From Neurospora intermedia (taxonomy: Eukaryota > Ascomycota > Sordariomycetes > Sordariales > Sordariaceae): a stretch of DNA of 64,000 nucleotides. Numbering within the stretch: the stretch's first letter is position 1; each line of letters opens with the position of its first letter. The notes beneath the pieces are model-generated. The model was not told the DNA's origin and searched no databases. It was given only the letters and a program-made list of their open reading frames with translations. This document shows positions 48,789 to 61,513 of this stretch, one piece after another. The translations under genes were made by a program, and so were the position numbers. The stretch spans positions 1,327,001 to 1,391,000 of the forward strand of contig BTPP01000001.1 in NCBI GenBank assembly GCA_037102815.1. The letters run 5' to 3'.

Positions 48789-51700
48789 GATTTGATGCCA
48801 TTGAACGAGGCAAACGGTACGGCGCCCAGTCCAGTGACCGATTCGATATGTTCATTGCCCGTTGGATGTATGGTGTTTGGCACAATTTCAATGTGTTACC
48901 GACATCCACCGCGCATATAATGGAAGGCCATCGTCGCAATCGGAACGGCCTCTTTGACGATGGCTGGGACTAGCGAGTGAGCATCATTGGTATCCTTGCA
49001 AGGTACTTTGGTTCCTGCCTGCATTAGTCGACGCAGTGGGTCTTTGGGCAGCGAAAAGGCATCAAGAAATCCGGCTTCACGTGGCTCCAGTAGCTGCCCA
49101 AAGGCGATCCTTTGCCCGGTGGTAAGACGGGCGGCGCAGGCGTTCTCAGCCCAACCAGAAAGAGAACGCCTTCAAGCCCGCGACTGTTGCGTTGATGCAG
49201 GTTGCGAAACCTCCCGAACCCTTCATGAAATTTTTTTGTTATTCTTTCGATTTCTGGGCAGAAAAAGGCGTTTATAACTGGTGGCCGGGTTTCAGCTCGG
49301 AACGACATCTGACTGGCTCTACGAATTGCGCGGTACATATCGCAACATGGTCACCGGCCAACAGCCCAGGCCTTGACACCGGTTCATCTTCCACTTTCTT
49401 TCTTCCAACACCATGTATAGACTCAAGACGAGGTATCCTGGTCAATAGTCGATGCCTTACTCTGGGGGGTGTCTTTTGAAGCGGTCCTTGGTAATAATGA
49501 TAATGAATCAAGAAAAGTTATGGGATTTCAAGATCACCATGAACGGTTTCACAACCTTTCTGCCGCATGGCCGGCGCCGAGTCGGATGATGCTTATATGA
49601 GCAATCCGGAACAGCAGCCGACGATATTATCCAGCATCTTCAAGTCTGTCTCTGTTAGCGTAAACTACACTACATGCGACCCCAGGTGCCCTGAACACCA
49701 CTCTGTCATTCTCCCCTTTCACAAGTCAATCTGAGCTTAAAAAACAACGGAGGAAAGCAAGACTACTTGAGCGACGTCCTCATTTCAACAAGACTTCATG
49801 GATGGAGACTCTTTATATCGACTCACTTTACAAAAAACAAAAAAGTCTAAAGAGTCGACATCTGTGATTCACAATATCTGCTACCAACATTGGGCGGTAT
49901 GTACATAGTATGTAGTGTGTCACTAACGACGGAGGGTCGTCGCTCATCCCCACCATCCCCCCTGTCTCCCCAGTCTTTAGTTTCCTTTCCATCACCAGAC
50001 TAAACCTTTTCAGTACCCCTGCCCTGAGCATCAACTCGGGCCAAGCCCCTCTGAAACCAAACCTCTCACCTCTTTTATTCCTATCCACGATGGAGTCGTT
50101 GGCCTGGTTGCTTATGCTCCTGCTGCCTCATGAGTTGTGCGTACAGTCACTCGGTGAGGATACAAAGGCATCAAGTTTCCGCAAAAAGACCGTTACCTTG
50201 CAGCTATCAGGATACAATCGACTTACACTACGGAAGAGACTGGCAATCTGGAAAGCCGGGTAAGGCCATATCTATCTATGTATCAGTGCTTAGGTAGTGT
50301 AAGGATGGTGAGGACAGGGTTACCTGTCTCTAGGCACCGCAGGCAGGACAACACGCTCCGCCTTTACACACGGTCTCCGTCGTGCTGCAGTTCCCCCAGC
50401 CTTGCTGAGACGCAGCAACAAGACTACCGTCTCAGGCCCAACCATGAGGCACCTTTCTGTGTGTTCCCTCCGCTGATACCTGTTCCCGGCTCTTCCAGCA
50501 TCGTCCAGCTCGCTTTACAGAAGGATACTGTATATGATTCCGTAGTAGTGCTTCCTGCTGGAGGAATTTTACGTTGCAGGGGCATGTTGACCATATGAAA
50601 TAATATTCCTATACATACGGCAAGACGGCTGCCTACAGCTACATCCGCTAACCTTGGACCCGAAGTATCAACGCCGGCAGTACTTTACTTGGTCTTCTCT
50701 CCTTCAACCAAACAAATCTTTTTTGTCCGTCTTGCCATACGGAGTACTCTGTATCCCCGATACTAGGCGGCTCTTTTTGCATCCCATCTCCCTGCCTCCT
50801 TTGCACTACAGACTGTGCATACGTTCTGCGTAAATACATCTCGCGCTTCCCCCGCTACTCTCCTACGACCATCTAAGAAGATCCAAGCGGTCCAATACGC
50901 TTCGAGTCTTGTAACTACTCACCAATGAAGTAGCCAACCCTATGCCGACCATCGTCTACAGTTGAGAAATTCTAGACCCCCTCGCATACACAAGACGCCT
51001 AGATCGCCACGAACTCTCAACCACCGCGCAGCGAAAGCCGGCCAACCAGAAACCCACAGAGTCCTACAGGAATACAACGGTACGTGGTGATATCCTTTGA
51101 TTGCTTTCTCTTGAACCACGCATCTCCCCCTTTTCTCTCTGCTGTCCTCTATCAGCAGTCCCTCTGTCTTGGCGGGGTCGCCAGATCACAAAGTCGCGGG
51201 GAAGCTTTAGGGCATTGTGAGGACGAAGGTGTGAAAGAATCACTCGTAAGGAGAGACCAGTTTCTTGAAGCGCTCCACACGAACCGATCCAACCGCCTAT
51301 ATAAGCACAAGGTCAAGGTCAAGGGACAGGCCAGCCAGTCCCGCGATGGTTTGTCTCGGTGCAACTGTTAAGTTGCTGTTGTCGTTGTTGGCTGCAAATT
51401 TCTTACTCCTTCCCCCTTCCGTGAGATCGGGACGTCCAGCGAGACAAGAGGCTTCCCGCAGTCCACGCTACCTACCCCAGACTCTCTTGTGACATTTCTA
51501 TCGAACCTCTGAGGCTTCTAGATGTTAGTCAACCCCTCATTGATTGGGCACTAACAGCCAAGACCACAGGGTACACACTCGGCGTTGTGTTGTCAGATCA
51601 CTTCTGGTACGTTTTCAGACACGTCCTCTTTCACTGTTAGCCCATTTTCGGATCCCTTTCTCGTCTCTACACCCACCAATTCAGGCAGGCCCTCTGTTCG

Positions 51701-52686
51701 AGACAACAGTGAGCCTTCTTAACCCTGTCAACTCTGTAACATAGCCTGGCTCCTCAACCCTCGGCTTGCCCCGCTATCGTTCCCCTCGTTGTCGATCTGA
51801 TCTAGATCCCTTGTTCGCTCTCCAAACGGCGGCACATGGATTGTCTGCTGTCGTTTTCCATGCTCATGCTGACCCGATATCCCAGCCAATCTATTTTCCA
51901 TCCACCCTTGCCATTATCTTTACCCTCAGCCATATTGCCTTTGCCACTTGGAGCATTATCCCAGTCTCAAGAACACCGAAAGATTACAATATCCAGTTAC
52001 CTATTTCGAACTGGCGCTTTGCGGTTTATAAGTCAACAGCTCTCGAGTGAAAGACGGAGACCCTTTCGACTTCGGCTTACTCGCTCTGAACAAGCTTGAG
52101 GTTGACCAGAAGAGAGAAGACGTGACCAATCATCCACGTTCATCCAAATATTACACCAAAACCTGCCGCGACCAGCAATAGCACGGGAGGCGCAAGCCAC
52201 CACCACACCTCACCACTCGCTCTCAAGTATTTTTTTTCCCGCACCGTCCAGGTTGTGTTCGCTCTTCATTCCCGTTGCCCACTCACTCACCGCCCGGGGT
52301 CTTGTTACTCGCTACGTACCCTGTTACCAATCTATCCAGGTCATAGACACTTCAGCGCCGTCTGAAGAGCCCTCCATCGTCCCTCCCGCTCCCCCACCCT
52401 CCTCCATTGCTCGTTCTTCCTCCGCTTTACACTCCTACCGCCCGTCTCCGTTCTTAGCCTGCCACCCTCTTACCTCAGCTTCCAACCCTTGCGAGTAACC
52501 AAGCAAGGAAACAAGGCAACTACAGTACCGGCACTGGTCCGCACTCAAGCACACCAACTTTGGTGGTCCTCTTTGCTAGTTGGTGCTTCAACTATTGTCA
52601 GGCAAACCTCCCTCGCCGCTCCCTTTGCTCCGGCTTTCTCCCTGCAGATTGTCACGAGCAAAGGGTGATACCCATACACATTCCCA
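48789..52686. other. Long intergenic region before the ubiquitin-like-domain gene
   Basis: This 3.9-kb stretch has only short, unsupported open frames. It contains the EMC2 3' end and a long CT-rich region from about 51.1 to 52.6 kb that is likely the promoter and 5' UTR of the next gene. Upstream introns in a long 5' UTR are possible but cannot be placed. No RNA gene was recognised. Confidence 0.55.
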
Positions 52687-55641
52687 ATGTCGTAAGTCTG
52701 GTCCGGATCCTCGATTCTACATCGCGACTGCGCCACATTACCTGGCCTGTGTCTGTTCTCCCTTCTTGGAACCAGCTAACCCCGGACCCTTTCCTGCTCT
52801 CTTTACGCCTGCAATAGGAGCCGACGATCCATCAACATCACTGTGAATAACCCAGGTCCTGCGTACTCCTCAACCACATCATCGAGCGGATACGACTCAT
52901 CCCAGTACCAGTACGGGTACGGCCGCGGCGACTCGGTAGTCGATGACGAGGACGATGAGGAGGTGACCGACGACGAGTCCACCGAAGACGACCATTGGGA
53001 TGACCACTACGACGAAATAGACCCTTCGGATTCTGCCTCGGCGACCGCAGAGTACTATCCTCATCCTCATCACGGACATTCACCACTACCTCCTCAGTCT
53101 CCTCACTCTCGCTCTCACAGTACCCATAGTGCTCGGAGTCCTCGACTACTAGAACGCAGCGAGTCTGCTTCGCGCCGGAATCTAGTTTCCTCAGGGAGAC
53201 AGTCTTACTCTTATCGCGCCCCGACGGCTCCTCCTCCTATGGAGTCGGAATACGGGGACGAGTTTGGAGGGTACGGTGGGCGCGGCCATGGACATCACTC
53301 ACAACCCGGCTATTATGGCCGTGGCGCAGGACACAGCGCCTACGCTCCTAGCCATGCTGGATATGTGCCTAGCCACTTTGGAAACCAGATGGTACCCTAT
53401 GACTACAACAACCCATTCGCTCCCTCTCCCATGAACGACACCCTCGCCAGAACCAGACGCGGTGGTGGTGGCGGCGATGACTACTTTGGCGGCCACGACC
53501 CGCGTGGACATAACCCGCGCGGCCATCTCTACGACATGATGCCCTACGGAGGAGGAGGAGGACCAGGCGCCGCCGCCGGCGCTCTTGGTTACTACGGTGC
53601 CGGAGGCGGCTTCGGTACCCCCGGGCCCAGCCACATGGCCGGGCTCATGTTCCAACCCCCTCCACCACCACCCACCGAACACCCGGGCAAGTCACCAACC
53701 CCGGCGCCCGAGAAGAAGCCCGACCCAGAAATGGAAGCTCTCAAGAAGCAACTGGAAGAGTTTCAACTCGAGAAGAAGCGCAAAGAAGAAGAGGAAAAAA
53801 ATCGCGAAATTGAGCGCAAGATTCGCGAAAAGGCCGAGGAGGAGCTGCGCAAAAAGCAGGAAGAGGACCGCAAACGGGCCGAAGAGGAGAAGAAGCGCCA
53901 AGAGGAGCAGAACGCTGAGATGGAACGGGCTGTCAAGGAGGCGCAGCGGGCGGCGGAGGAGAAGGCCGCTCAGGCGCGCAAGGAAGAGGAAGAGAGGCAG
54001 AGGAAACATGCTGAAGCGCTGGCCGAGGCTCAGAGGAAGGCAAGAGCTGAGTTTGAGGCTGAGCTCAAGGCTGCTGAGGAACGGCGCAAGCGCGAGGAGG
54101 AGGCTGCCAAGATTGCTGCTGAGCTTGAAAAGCAGAGGATCGAAGCGGCTGTGAGGGCAAAGGAGGAAGAGCTCAAGAAGAAGCATGCCGAGGAAGAGCT
54201 GCAGCGGATTGCGGCTGAGAAGAAGGCGGCGGAGGAGGCCGCGGAGAGGAAACGGCTGGAGGATGAAGCCAAAGCGAGGCTGGACCGGGCGCTTAAGGAG
54301 ACCGAGGAAAAGATCGCTGCCGCCATCCGCGCCGACCGGGAGAAGGCCGCCGAGGAAGCGGCCAAGAAGGCGGCCGAAGAAGCCGAGAAGGCGCGCAAGC
54401 AGAAGGAGTTTGAGGAGTGGCAGAAGCACCTGGAGGCCGAGGCCAAGCTTAAGGCCGAGATCGAAGCCCGCGAGCGGATGGAAAAAGAAAGAGCGGAAGC
54501 CGCCAAGGCCGCGGCCGCCGAGGAGGAGCGCAAGAAGGCGGAGGAGGCACTGCGTAAGCGGCTCCTGGACGAGGCCGAGAACAAGGCCCGGGAAGCTGCC
54601 GAGAAGGCCAAGGCCGCTGAAGAAGAGAAAAAGGCAGCCGAGGAGGCGCTCAAGAAGAAGATTTTGGCCGAGGAGGCGGCCAAGAAGAAGGAGGAGGAGG
54701 AGGCTGAACAGAAGAAAGATAAGGCCCCCATCAGATTTAAGGACGCTGTAGGCCGCAAGTTCAGTTTTCCCTTCCGTCTGTGCCAGACGTGGCAGGTATG
54801 TTCTTTGCTTTCCGTCCCCCTCCCTGATCCCCCCCGTTTCCCGCCCAAGTACTAACACACACCCGCAGGGCATGGAAGAACTCATCAAACAAGCCTTCCT
54901 CCACGTCGACGTCATCGGCCCCCACGTCCAAGAAGGCCACTACGACCTGATCGGCCCCGACGGCGAGGTTATTCTCCCCTCCGTCTGGGAGCGCGTCATC
55001 GAGCCGGACTGGCAAATCACCATGCAGATGTGGCCCATGGACAAAGCGCCCCTCCGCAACCAGATGCCCCCCGGTGCTCTACCCCCGGGCTTCGGCGCCG
55101 GTGCCCCCGGTGGTCACGGAATGGGCGGTGGTCTTCCCGGCCAAGGCCGTCCCATGTTCCCCGGCGCCCCACCCGCTTCTCGTATGCCACCCGGCATCTC
55201 GGACGCACACGGGCACAGGATGGCGCACGACATGTTCCCTCCCGGGCAGCCTGTCCGTCCGCCTATGGGAATGCCTCCTGGTATGGGTATGGGTATGGGT
55301 GGTGGTGGTGGTGGAGGTGGAGGTATCCCGCCCCCGCCCCCGCCTGGTTGGCCCCCTAGTGGCAGTAGACACGCCGCTGCGCCGCCGCCGAGACCCGCGG
55401 CCATCGTGGTCGATGTTGAACCCGAAGTCAGCCGGCACAGGTCGAAGCATTCGTCGAGCCACAGCAGGAAGGAGACGAAGGCGTCGGTGCTGGGGTGGAT
55501 GGCGGGCGGGAAGCCGGTGAAGAGTAGTAGTAGTAAGAAGTATGTCCTTGTCAGGTATCCATCCGGTCCCTTACCCTGATGGCTATCAAATGGGAGAGAG
55601 AAAAGCTAACGTGTTGGGTTGTGAATAGGAAGAAGCACTAA
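52687..55641 (+). CDS. Coiled-coil protein with a fungal ubiquitin-like (ULD_2-type) domain
   Basis: A protein of 888 residues from four exons: 52687-52691, 52818-54795, 54869-55539 and 55629-55641. The first coding exon is only ATGTC, and the last has 13 nt. Residues 1-295 are low complexity: an acidic patch, a His/Ser stretch, then Gly/Tyr-rich and Pro-rich segments. From about 298 to 636 runs an almost unbroken Lys/Glu/Ala-rich coiled coil. It is followed by a compact domain at about 637-720, with IRFKDAVGRKFSFPF and ILPSVWERVIEPDW blocks, which I assign to the fungal ubiquitin-like family often called ULD_2; intron 2 cuts this domain. The end is Pro/Gly/Met-rich with a basic Ser/Lys tail. 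The protein may be a cytoskeletal or granule scaffold, but no function is established. Start choice depends on the tiny first exon; no other upstream ATG is in frame. Confidence 0.85.
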
Positions 55642-56656
55642 GCGAGTCCATTGGGCGAAGACGCCGGAGTCATCGATGATTTAGTCTGGGGTGTGGTATG
55701 ACCCTCGACTACGACACCCATTCGGCTCTCAAACCCTCCACGCTGGCTGATTCAAAGAGCCGATGTACTCCTCCTTTTCTTTTTCATCTTCACTTTTTTT
55801 ATTTTTGCGTTGGTTTGTTTTGGCTTTTGATACCTCTTTCTCTGCTTGATCTGGTTTTTGACATTCCGTTTCGTTATTTCTTTTGGCGGATACAGAGGCG
55901 TTCCTCTAGGGGGGGCTTTCTGACGCGCGATGTTTCGTTCCAAAAACTTATGACGAAAAGGTATCACGATGGGATGACGAGTGAAGAAGATGGATGAGAG
56001 ATGAACAAGTAATGTAGTCGATGCCATATGATTGATGATACGAGATCATGTGTGAATGACCATCTATACGTTATGGCAGGGTAAAGGAAGAGATGTAGAT
56101 GTGAATGTGAATGTGGATGGGACGGGGAAGGGGACGTGGACGGCGAGGAAGCGAGTGGTTGGATGTTGAGTATCGGTTTTGGTTAGCAATACATCGGTAC
56201 TTGGGAGGCTATGTTTTGATCTTGACGTGAATGAATGCCTCTGGTGTTGACACTTGTTGTAGATGGAGCATTGCTGGACCGTATCACTATAACTATGCCT
56301 TTGCCAGTTCAGGACTCTCTCAGTAGTGTGATGTACTTGGGTATCTTGTCTATTCCTGACAAAAGCATATCTATGTCTTGCTGTTCCAAGCCACGCCTAC
56401 TATGTCCTAGCCAGAATAATAATACAGTGATATCAAGAAGCAGCGCTGCTCGCCATGCCATCTAGTCTAGTCTAGTACTCCCAACACCTCACCAGTTGGA
56501 TCTTCTTGACCCAGGGAATTAATCAACTCCATCTAACAAGATTCATCCAGCGAAGATCATGAGGTCGACCCGGGCCGTGAACCACTACCATGCAACCCCT
56601 CCACGTCTACTCGGGCTTGACATCCTCTTACCAGACACCAACCCCCCTTCACCCCA
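55642..56656. other. Convergent intergenic region before COQ10
   Basis: About 1 kb containing the 3' ends of the two flanking genes. A T-rich stretch lies at 55.77-55.88 kb, and there is a TCTAG tandem near 56.46 kb. No gene is supported. Confidence 0.6.
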
Positions 56657-57631
56657 TCACCTTCTCCAAGTCCTCCTAGCCCTCTCCTCAAAAGCCGCAA
56701 CCATCTCATCCACCTTCTGCCCCGCCAACTGTCCCACCGCAAATCCTAACGCCGGACTCGCAAACTTGAACCTCACACTCAGCGCCACCTCTGTCCATTT
56801 GTCGTTGTCGGTAACCCCCTCTCCTCCCCCTTCTTGGCTCTTCTTCTTCTTTGGAGTCGGAGCCGGCACGCTCCTCACCGTCCACCTCGTCACCAGACTC
56901 TCAAACAACCCCTCCATCTTCTCCGTAGAGGTATCTGACGGCGAACTCTGGTGATATCCAAATTGCTGGAGAACAGTAGCAGGAATAGTAGTAAAAGCGT
57001 TCCCACTAACAGCTTCCACGATCCCCAACCCTTGGCCATCGTCCGGAACGCAGTAGACGCGTGACGAGTAGGATTCGGTGAAAGGACCCCAGCCTACTGT
57101 TAGGTCGCCGCGGGCTGGCCATTTCGTTGTTTTTGTTTTTGTCTTTTCATTTTCTTGCGTCTCTGTCTCTGTCCCTGTCCCTGCCTCGGCGGGTGTTGCT
57201 GTTGCTGTAGGTTGTTCCGCCCAAGCGGTGACTACGCTTCGACTGCAATGTGGCAGAAATTGGCTGTAGGAGGAAACGTCGGCGATCAAGTTGTAGAGGT
57301 GCGCAGACGGGTAGGGAAGGATGCGTCGTGCGCGGAGGACGGTTTCTGGCGCGCTGTTGTTGTTGTTATTGTTGGGGGAGGCGTTGTTGAGGGCGGAGGC
57401 GGCGGAGGAGACGGCGGAGAGGAGCCAGGAGGAGTAAGGGCGGGTCGTAGTAGTGGTTGTTAGGGGTGAAGGTGGTGACGATATCCTCCGCTGGTGTGGG
57501 TGGTGGGAGGATGTGGTGTTGCTGGTTGTGGTTGTGGTGGTGAGGGAGGAGAAAGATCGGACGATGCTCGTTCGGGATGTGAGGGAGCGCGTTGTCCCGG
57601 GAGGAACGAGGAGGGTAGGTCTTGGTGGCAT
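56657..57631 (-). CDS. COQ10: Coenzyme Q-binding protein COQ10, mitochondrial
   Basis: COQ10 is a START-fold lipid carrier of the mitochondrial inner membrane that binds coenzyme Q and supports its function in respiration. The gene is intronless and encodes 324 residues. The first 80 residues are rich in Arg, Ser and Thr with no acidic residues in the opening stretch, as expected of a matrix-targeting presequence. The START domain starts near VLRARRILPYPSAHLYNLI (about 95) and includes SQFLPHCSRS, DLTVGWGPFTESYSS and the long-helix end AVGQLAGQKVDEM. Two low-complexity inserts (Thr/Glu/Lys-rich near 155, Lys/Gly-rich near 265) lengthen it beyond the usual 200-230 residues. It diverges from the NAD+ synthetase gene with about 1 kb between starts. 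Confidence 0.9.
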   Translation of the reverse strand: MPPRPTLLVPPGTTRSLTSRTSIVRSFSSLTTTTTTSNTTSSHHPHQRRISSPPSPLTTTTTTRPYSSWLLSAVSSAASALNNASPNNNNNNSAPETVLRARRILPYPSAHLYNLIADVSSYSQFLPHCSRSVVTAWAEQPTATATPAEAGTGTETETQENEKTKTKTTKWPARGDLTVGWGPFTESYSSRVYCVPDDGQGLGIVEAVSGNAFTTIPATVLQQFGYHQSSPSDTSTEKMEGLFESLVTRWTVRSVPAPTPKKKKSQEGGGEGVTDNDKWTEVALSVRFKFASPALGFAVGQLAGQKVDEMVAAFEERARRTWRR

Positions 57632-58621
57632 TGTGTCGAGGACAAGTCTCGTGGACTGGATGAATGTGGCGAGCGAGGTAGGTGGTTTGCGCCGCGATTA
57701 TTGTAGTTGGAGGAGGATGTTTGCGATTCGGGGTGGTGGAGGTTGGCTGTTGAGGACTTCAGTGCCGGTTACTTTTGTTCTTTGAGTGATTAGGGAGAAA
57801 CGGAGGCTGGAGAAGTTCGTGGAGGTCATGGAAGGGTGGCGACTGGGCGTACCCGAATGCGCCGAGATAAACAAAGTTGGGAACTTTTTGAAGGCATTCC
57901 CGTCGCCAATTCGGGGAACTTATCCCGAGGTCGCGGTTGGGTTGTTGCTATTCGGACTGTGCTTGTGCTGCCCCTAGGCATGCGCTGTGATAGTGCTGTA
58001 TGAGATTGCGGCTGGCGCTGAATGCCACTTTCAAGGTGCCGGTTGATTGCTAAGGATCTGCTATTCCAACCATGCTTTTAGCCCAACGGAGCACCTCTGC
58101 GGGGTACCTTGAATTCACGACATCGAGACTTGCAATCGATCACGACCAAGTTAACGTGACACCAAACACACTTCGAGAATTAATGTGAAGAGTCTGGGCA
58201 AATTGGAAGAGATGAGGGAAATTCCATGATTATCTATCATTGAAGGGAGTTGGATGTGACATGTAGTCTAATCACCTCCCCCGTTGATGCCGAATCTTTT
58301 CCGATCACCACCAACGGACTGATAGCGGATCCGTCCCATCTTCCACCGAGAGACCCCAGTCTCCCCGTCCACGGTCCTCGTCGAGAACGTCATCCGAACC
58401 TCACAAGGGACGGGCCGCGATTCTTTTGGTAACATCGTCAGTCTCGGATCACTTTGGTTTCCCTTCGTTAAAGTAGGTCCAACATTCTGTCTAGGAGAGG
58501 CTGGTGCCCAGGGCCTTTATGACTCAACCCACCTGTACTACCATTTTCGTCGTCCGCAACCCCTCACCTACAAGTCCTTCTCTTACACATAACTGTCGAC
58601 AATAGACCCGATTCATCGAAA
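57632..58621. other. Divergent promoter region of COQ10 and NAD+ synthetase
   Basis: About 1 kb without a supported gene, containing both promoters and 5' UTRs. The COQ10-proximal part is GT/GA-rich. Confidence 0.6.
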
Positions 58622-61167
58622 ATGGGAGGGCACCTGGTAACGGTTGCGACCTGCAGTCTGAACCAATGGGTTCTAGATGTAAGTCAAATCTCGTCAACCT
58701 TTCATCATCTTTTCACAACACAGTACTAACCTGAACAAACAGTGGGAGGGAAACCTTCAACGCATCATTGAGAGTATCCATCTCGCCAAGAAGGCCGGTG
58801 CAAGACTTCGTGTCGGTCCTGAGCTGGAGATATGCGGTTACTCAAGTTTGGATCACTTTCACGAGCTCGATGTCTACACCCACAGTCTGGAGATGCTCCG
58901 CAAGCTGTTGGAGGATGAGAGCTGCCATGACATCCTCATCGATGTCGGTCTGCCTATCCTCCACCGGAACATCCGATATAATGCCCGGGCTATCTTGCTG
59001 AACGGAAAGATTCTCTTGATTGTGAGTATACTCCTTACTTCTAGATCACGGACTCTTCACTCACAAGTATGAACAGAGACCCAAGATGTGGCTTGCCAAC
59101 GATGGGAACTACAGAGAGATGAGACACTTCACCCCCTGGATGCGTCCCAGAGAAACCGAACTGTTCCATTTGCCCAAGATCCTCCAGGAGATCCAGGGCG
59201 AAACCCACGTTTTCTTTGGCGACGCTGTCATTTCCACCCCCGAGACAGCTTTCGGTGCAGAGACCTGCGAAGAGCTCTTTACTCCCAAGGCTCCTCACAT
59301 CGACATGGCTCTCGATGGTGTTGAGATCATCACCAACAGCAGTGGCTCTCACTTCACCCTGCAAAAGCTCGACGTTCGCCTCCAGCTTATCATGGAGGCA
59401 ACTCGTAAGTCGGGCGGCGTTTACCTGTATGCCAACCAACAAGGTTGTGATGGTGAACGCCTCTACTTTGACGGCTGCGCCATGATTATCGTCAACGGCA
59501 ACATCGTTGCTCAGGGCTCACAGTTCAGTCTCAACGACGTGGAAGTCGTTACTGCCACTGTTGATCTGGAAGAAGTTAGAGCTTACAGGTCCTCGATCTC
59601 GCGTGGCTTGCAGGCGGCTACTTCGAATGCCAAGTACCAGAGAATCCAGACCTCGTTCGAGCTCAGCCCTGAGGATGAAGATACCGATATCTGGAAGAAG
59701 CCCACCCTTCCTAGGCCACCTAGGTATCACTCGGTAGAGGAGGAAATTGCCCTGTGCGGTGGCTGCTATCTCTGGGATTACCTCCGAAGGTCTGGCACAG
59801 CGGGTTACTTGGTGCCCCTGAGCGGAGGCATCGACTCTTGCGCCACGGCTACCCTCGTCTTCTCCATGTGCCGCATCGTCATCCAAGCCATCGAAGACGG
59901 GAACCAGCAAGTCATTGAGGATGTCAGGCGCATTTGCAAGTATGGCAAGGAAGGCGAGCTTCCCAAGACGCCCCAAGAGCTCTGCAATCAGGTCTTCACT
60001 ACCATCTACATGGGCATGAGCAAGCAGAGCTCGGCCGAGACTCGTGGACGCGCCAAGGAGCTTTCCGATGCCATCGGTAGCTACCATGTTAACCTCGACA
60101 TCGACGATGTGTATGAGGCTCAGAAGAAGCTTATTGTCCAGACAACGAATTTTGAGCCCAGATTCAAGGTCCATGGCGGCACAGTCCAGGAGAACTTGAC
60201 GTTGCAGTGCTTGCAGGCTCGTATCAGGATGGTCACTGCCTATGTACGTGGGGTTCCATCCTTGGGTCGAGAGACAATCACATGCTAACGGTATGATGTA
60301 GGAATTTGGTCAGATCCTCCCGACTGCCCGTGGCAGGCCCGGTGGTGGCAGTCTTTTGGTTCTTGGAAGTGCCAATGTTGGCGAGGTAAGTTTGGCAATG
60401 CTGTGTTTACACAAGTCGACGGATACTGATGCGTGTGGCAGAGTCTTCGTGGTTACTTGACCAAGTATGACTGCTCTAGTGCCGACATTAACCCCATCGG
60501 ATCGATCGACAAGGCAGACTTGAAGCGCTTCATTGCCTGGGCTGAAAAGAAGTTTGATCTCCCTTGCCTCCACGGGTTCTTGACGGCTGTCCCTACTGCT
60601 GAGCTGGTATGTATCTTCGGATTTGTGATTTAGAGACTCATGCACCTGGTGCCTAACCATATCTTGCACTGTAGGAGCCCATTACCCAGGAATACGTCCA
60701 GAGCGACGAAGCCGACATGGGAATGACGTACGCCGAGCTCACAGTCTTTGGTCGTCTTCGAAAACTGAACAAGCTTGGTCCCTATGCCATGTTCCAGCGT
60801 CTCGTCCACGACTGGAGCGCTGACCGTGAGAAGGTCGAGGGTGACGAGGCGCCTTTCTATACCCCCAGACAGGTTGCCGAGAAGGTCAAGAGATTTTTCC
60901 ACTTTTATGCCATTAACAGACACAAGATGACCACCTTGACTCCCGCATTGCATTGCAATGATTACTGTGAGTTCTTACCATGATCCAGTTGTCGAATCAC
61001 CATAAGCTGACCCCATCATAGCGCCGGATGACAACAGATTCGACCTCAGGCCGTTCTTGTATCCCCCTTTCTGGAAGAGCTGGAGCTTCAAGAGGATCGA
61101 TATGGAGCTCGAGAAAATCGAGAAGAGGAGGGAGGAGCGTGCGGGCAAAGGCAAGGAGACTGCTTAG
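58622..61167 (+). CDS. QNS1: Glutamine-dependent NAD+ synthetase
   Basis: The enzyme catalyses the last step of NAD+ synthesis, amidating nicotinic acid adenine dinucleotide with glutamine nitrogen and ATP. Seven exons (58622-58678, 58743-59021, 59077-60243, 60302-60385, 60442-60606, 60675-60966, 61022-61167) give 729 residues, close to the 714 of yeast. The N-terminal CN-hydrolase (glutaminase) domain has Glu in [11 protein letters not shown], Lys in GKILLIRPKMW and the nucleophile Cys176 in GAETCEEL. The C-terminal ATP-pyrophosphatase domain has the SGGIDS loop near 358-365 and the YMGMSKQSS and SANVGE(S)LRGYLTKYD blocks. The C-terminus is charged. All residues needed for both half-reactions appear present, so the gene looks functional. 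It should be cytosolic and single-copy. The next gene on the same strand starts about 970 bp downstream. Confidence 0.96.
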
Positions 61168-61296
61168 GGTTGACAAGTACATGACTGAAATGTGTTCGGT
61201 AGTGTTCAAATGAATTCAAAGAAGCAACCAAAAAAGTTATCGACGACTGGCTCGAACACACCACCTCTCTTCAAGCAAGAGAGGAGAGGAGCAAAA

Positions 61297-61341
61297 AACA
61301 ACAACCGCCCGGTCAGAGCATCGGTGAACCGTTTGATTTCT
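61297..61341 (+). repeat. Imperfect inverted repeat, left arm
   Basis: It starts AACAACAACCGC and ends CCGTTTGATTTCT. It pairs with the reverse complement of 61465-61513 after small gaps. No target-site duplication was found outside the arms. Confidence 0.6.
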
Positions 61342-61464
61342 TCTGTCGACTGGAGCGTTCCCAGATACCATATAGGTAGACCGGCTACTAGATGTGAAGA
61401 CCCCTTTTCGTATCTTAGCACACCGTTCCCGATCCGGACAAGCAATAGGTTTTTTTAAGTTTTG

Positions 61465-61513
61465 AGAACTCAAACGGTAGACCGTTGTGCCATCTGACCA
61501 AGCGGTTGTTGTT
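61465..61513 (-). repeat. Imperfect inverted repeat, right arm
   Basis: Its reverse complement starts AACAACAACCGCTTGGTCAG and ends ACCGTTTGAGTTCT. The partner is 61297-61341. The GGTCAGATGG portion is slightly like a tRNA box A, but no full tRNA can be folded. Confidence 0.6.

Noticed and set aside
51084-52498. A run of short open frames before the ubiquitin-like-domain gene as separate small genes
   Set aside because: They are Ser/Pro/Leu-rich products of a CT-rich leader, overlap one another, and fit a long 5' UTR better.
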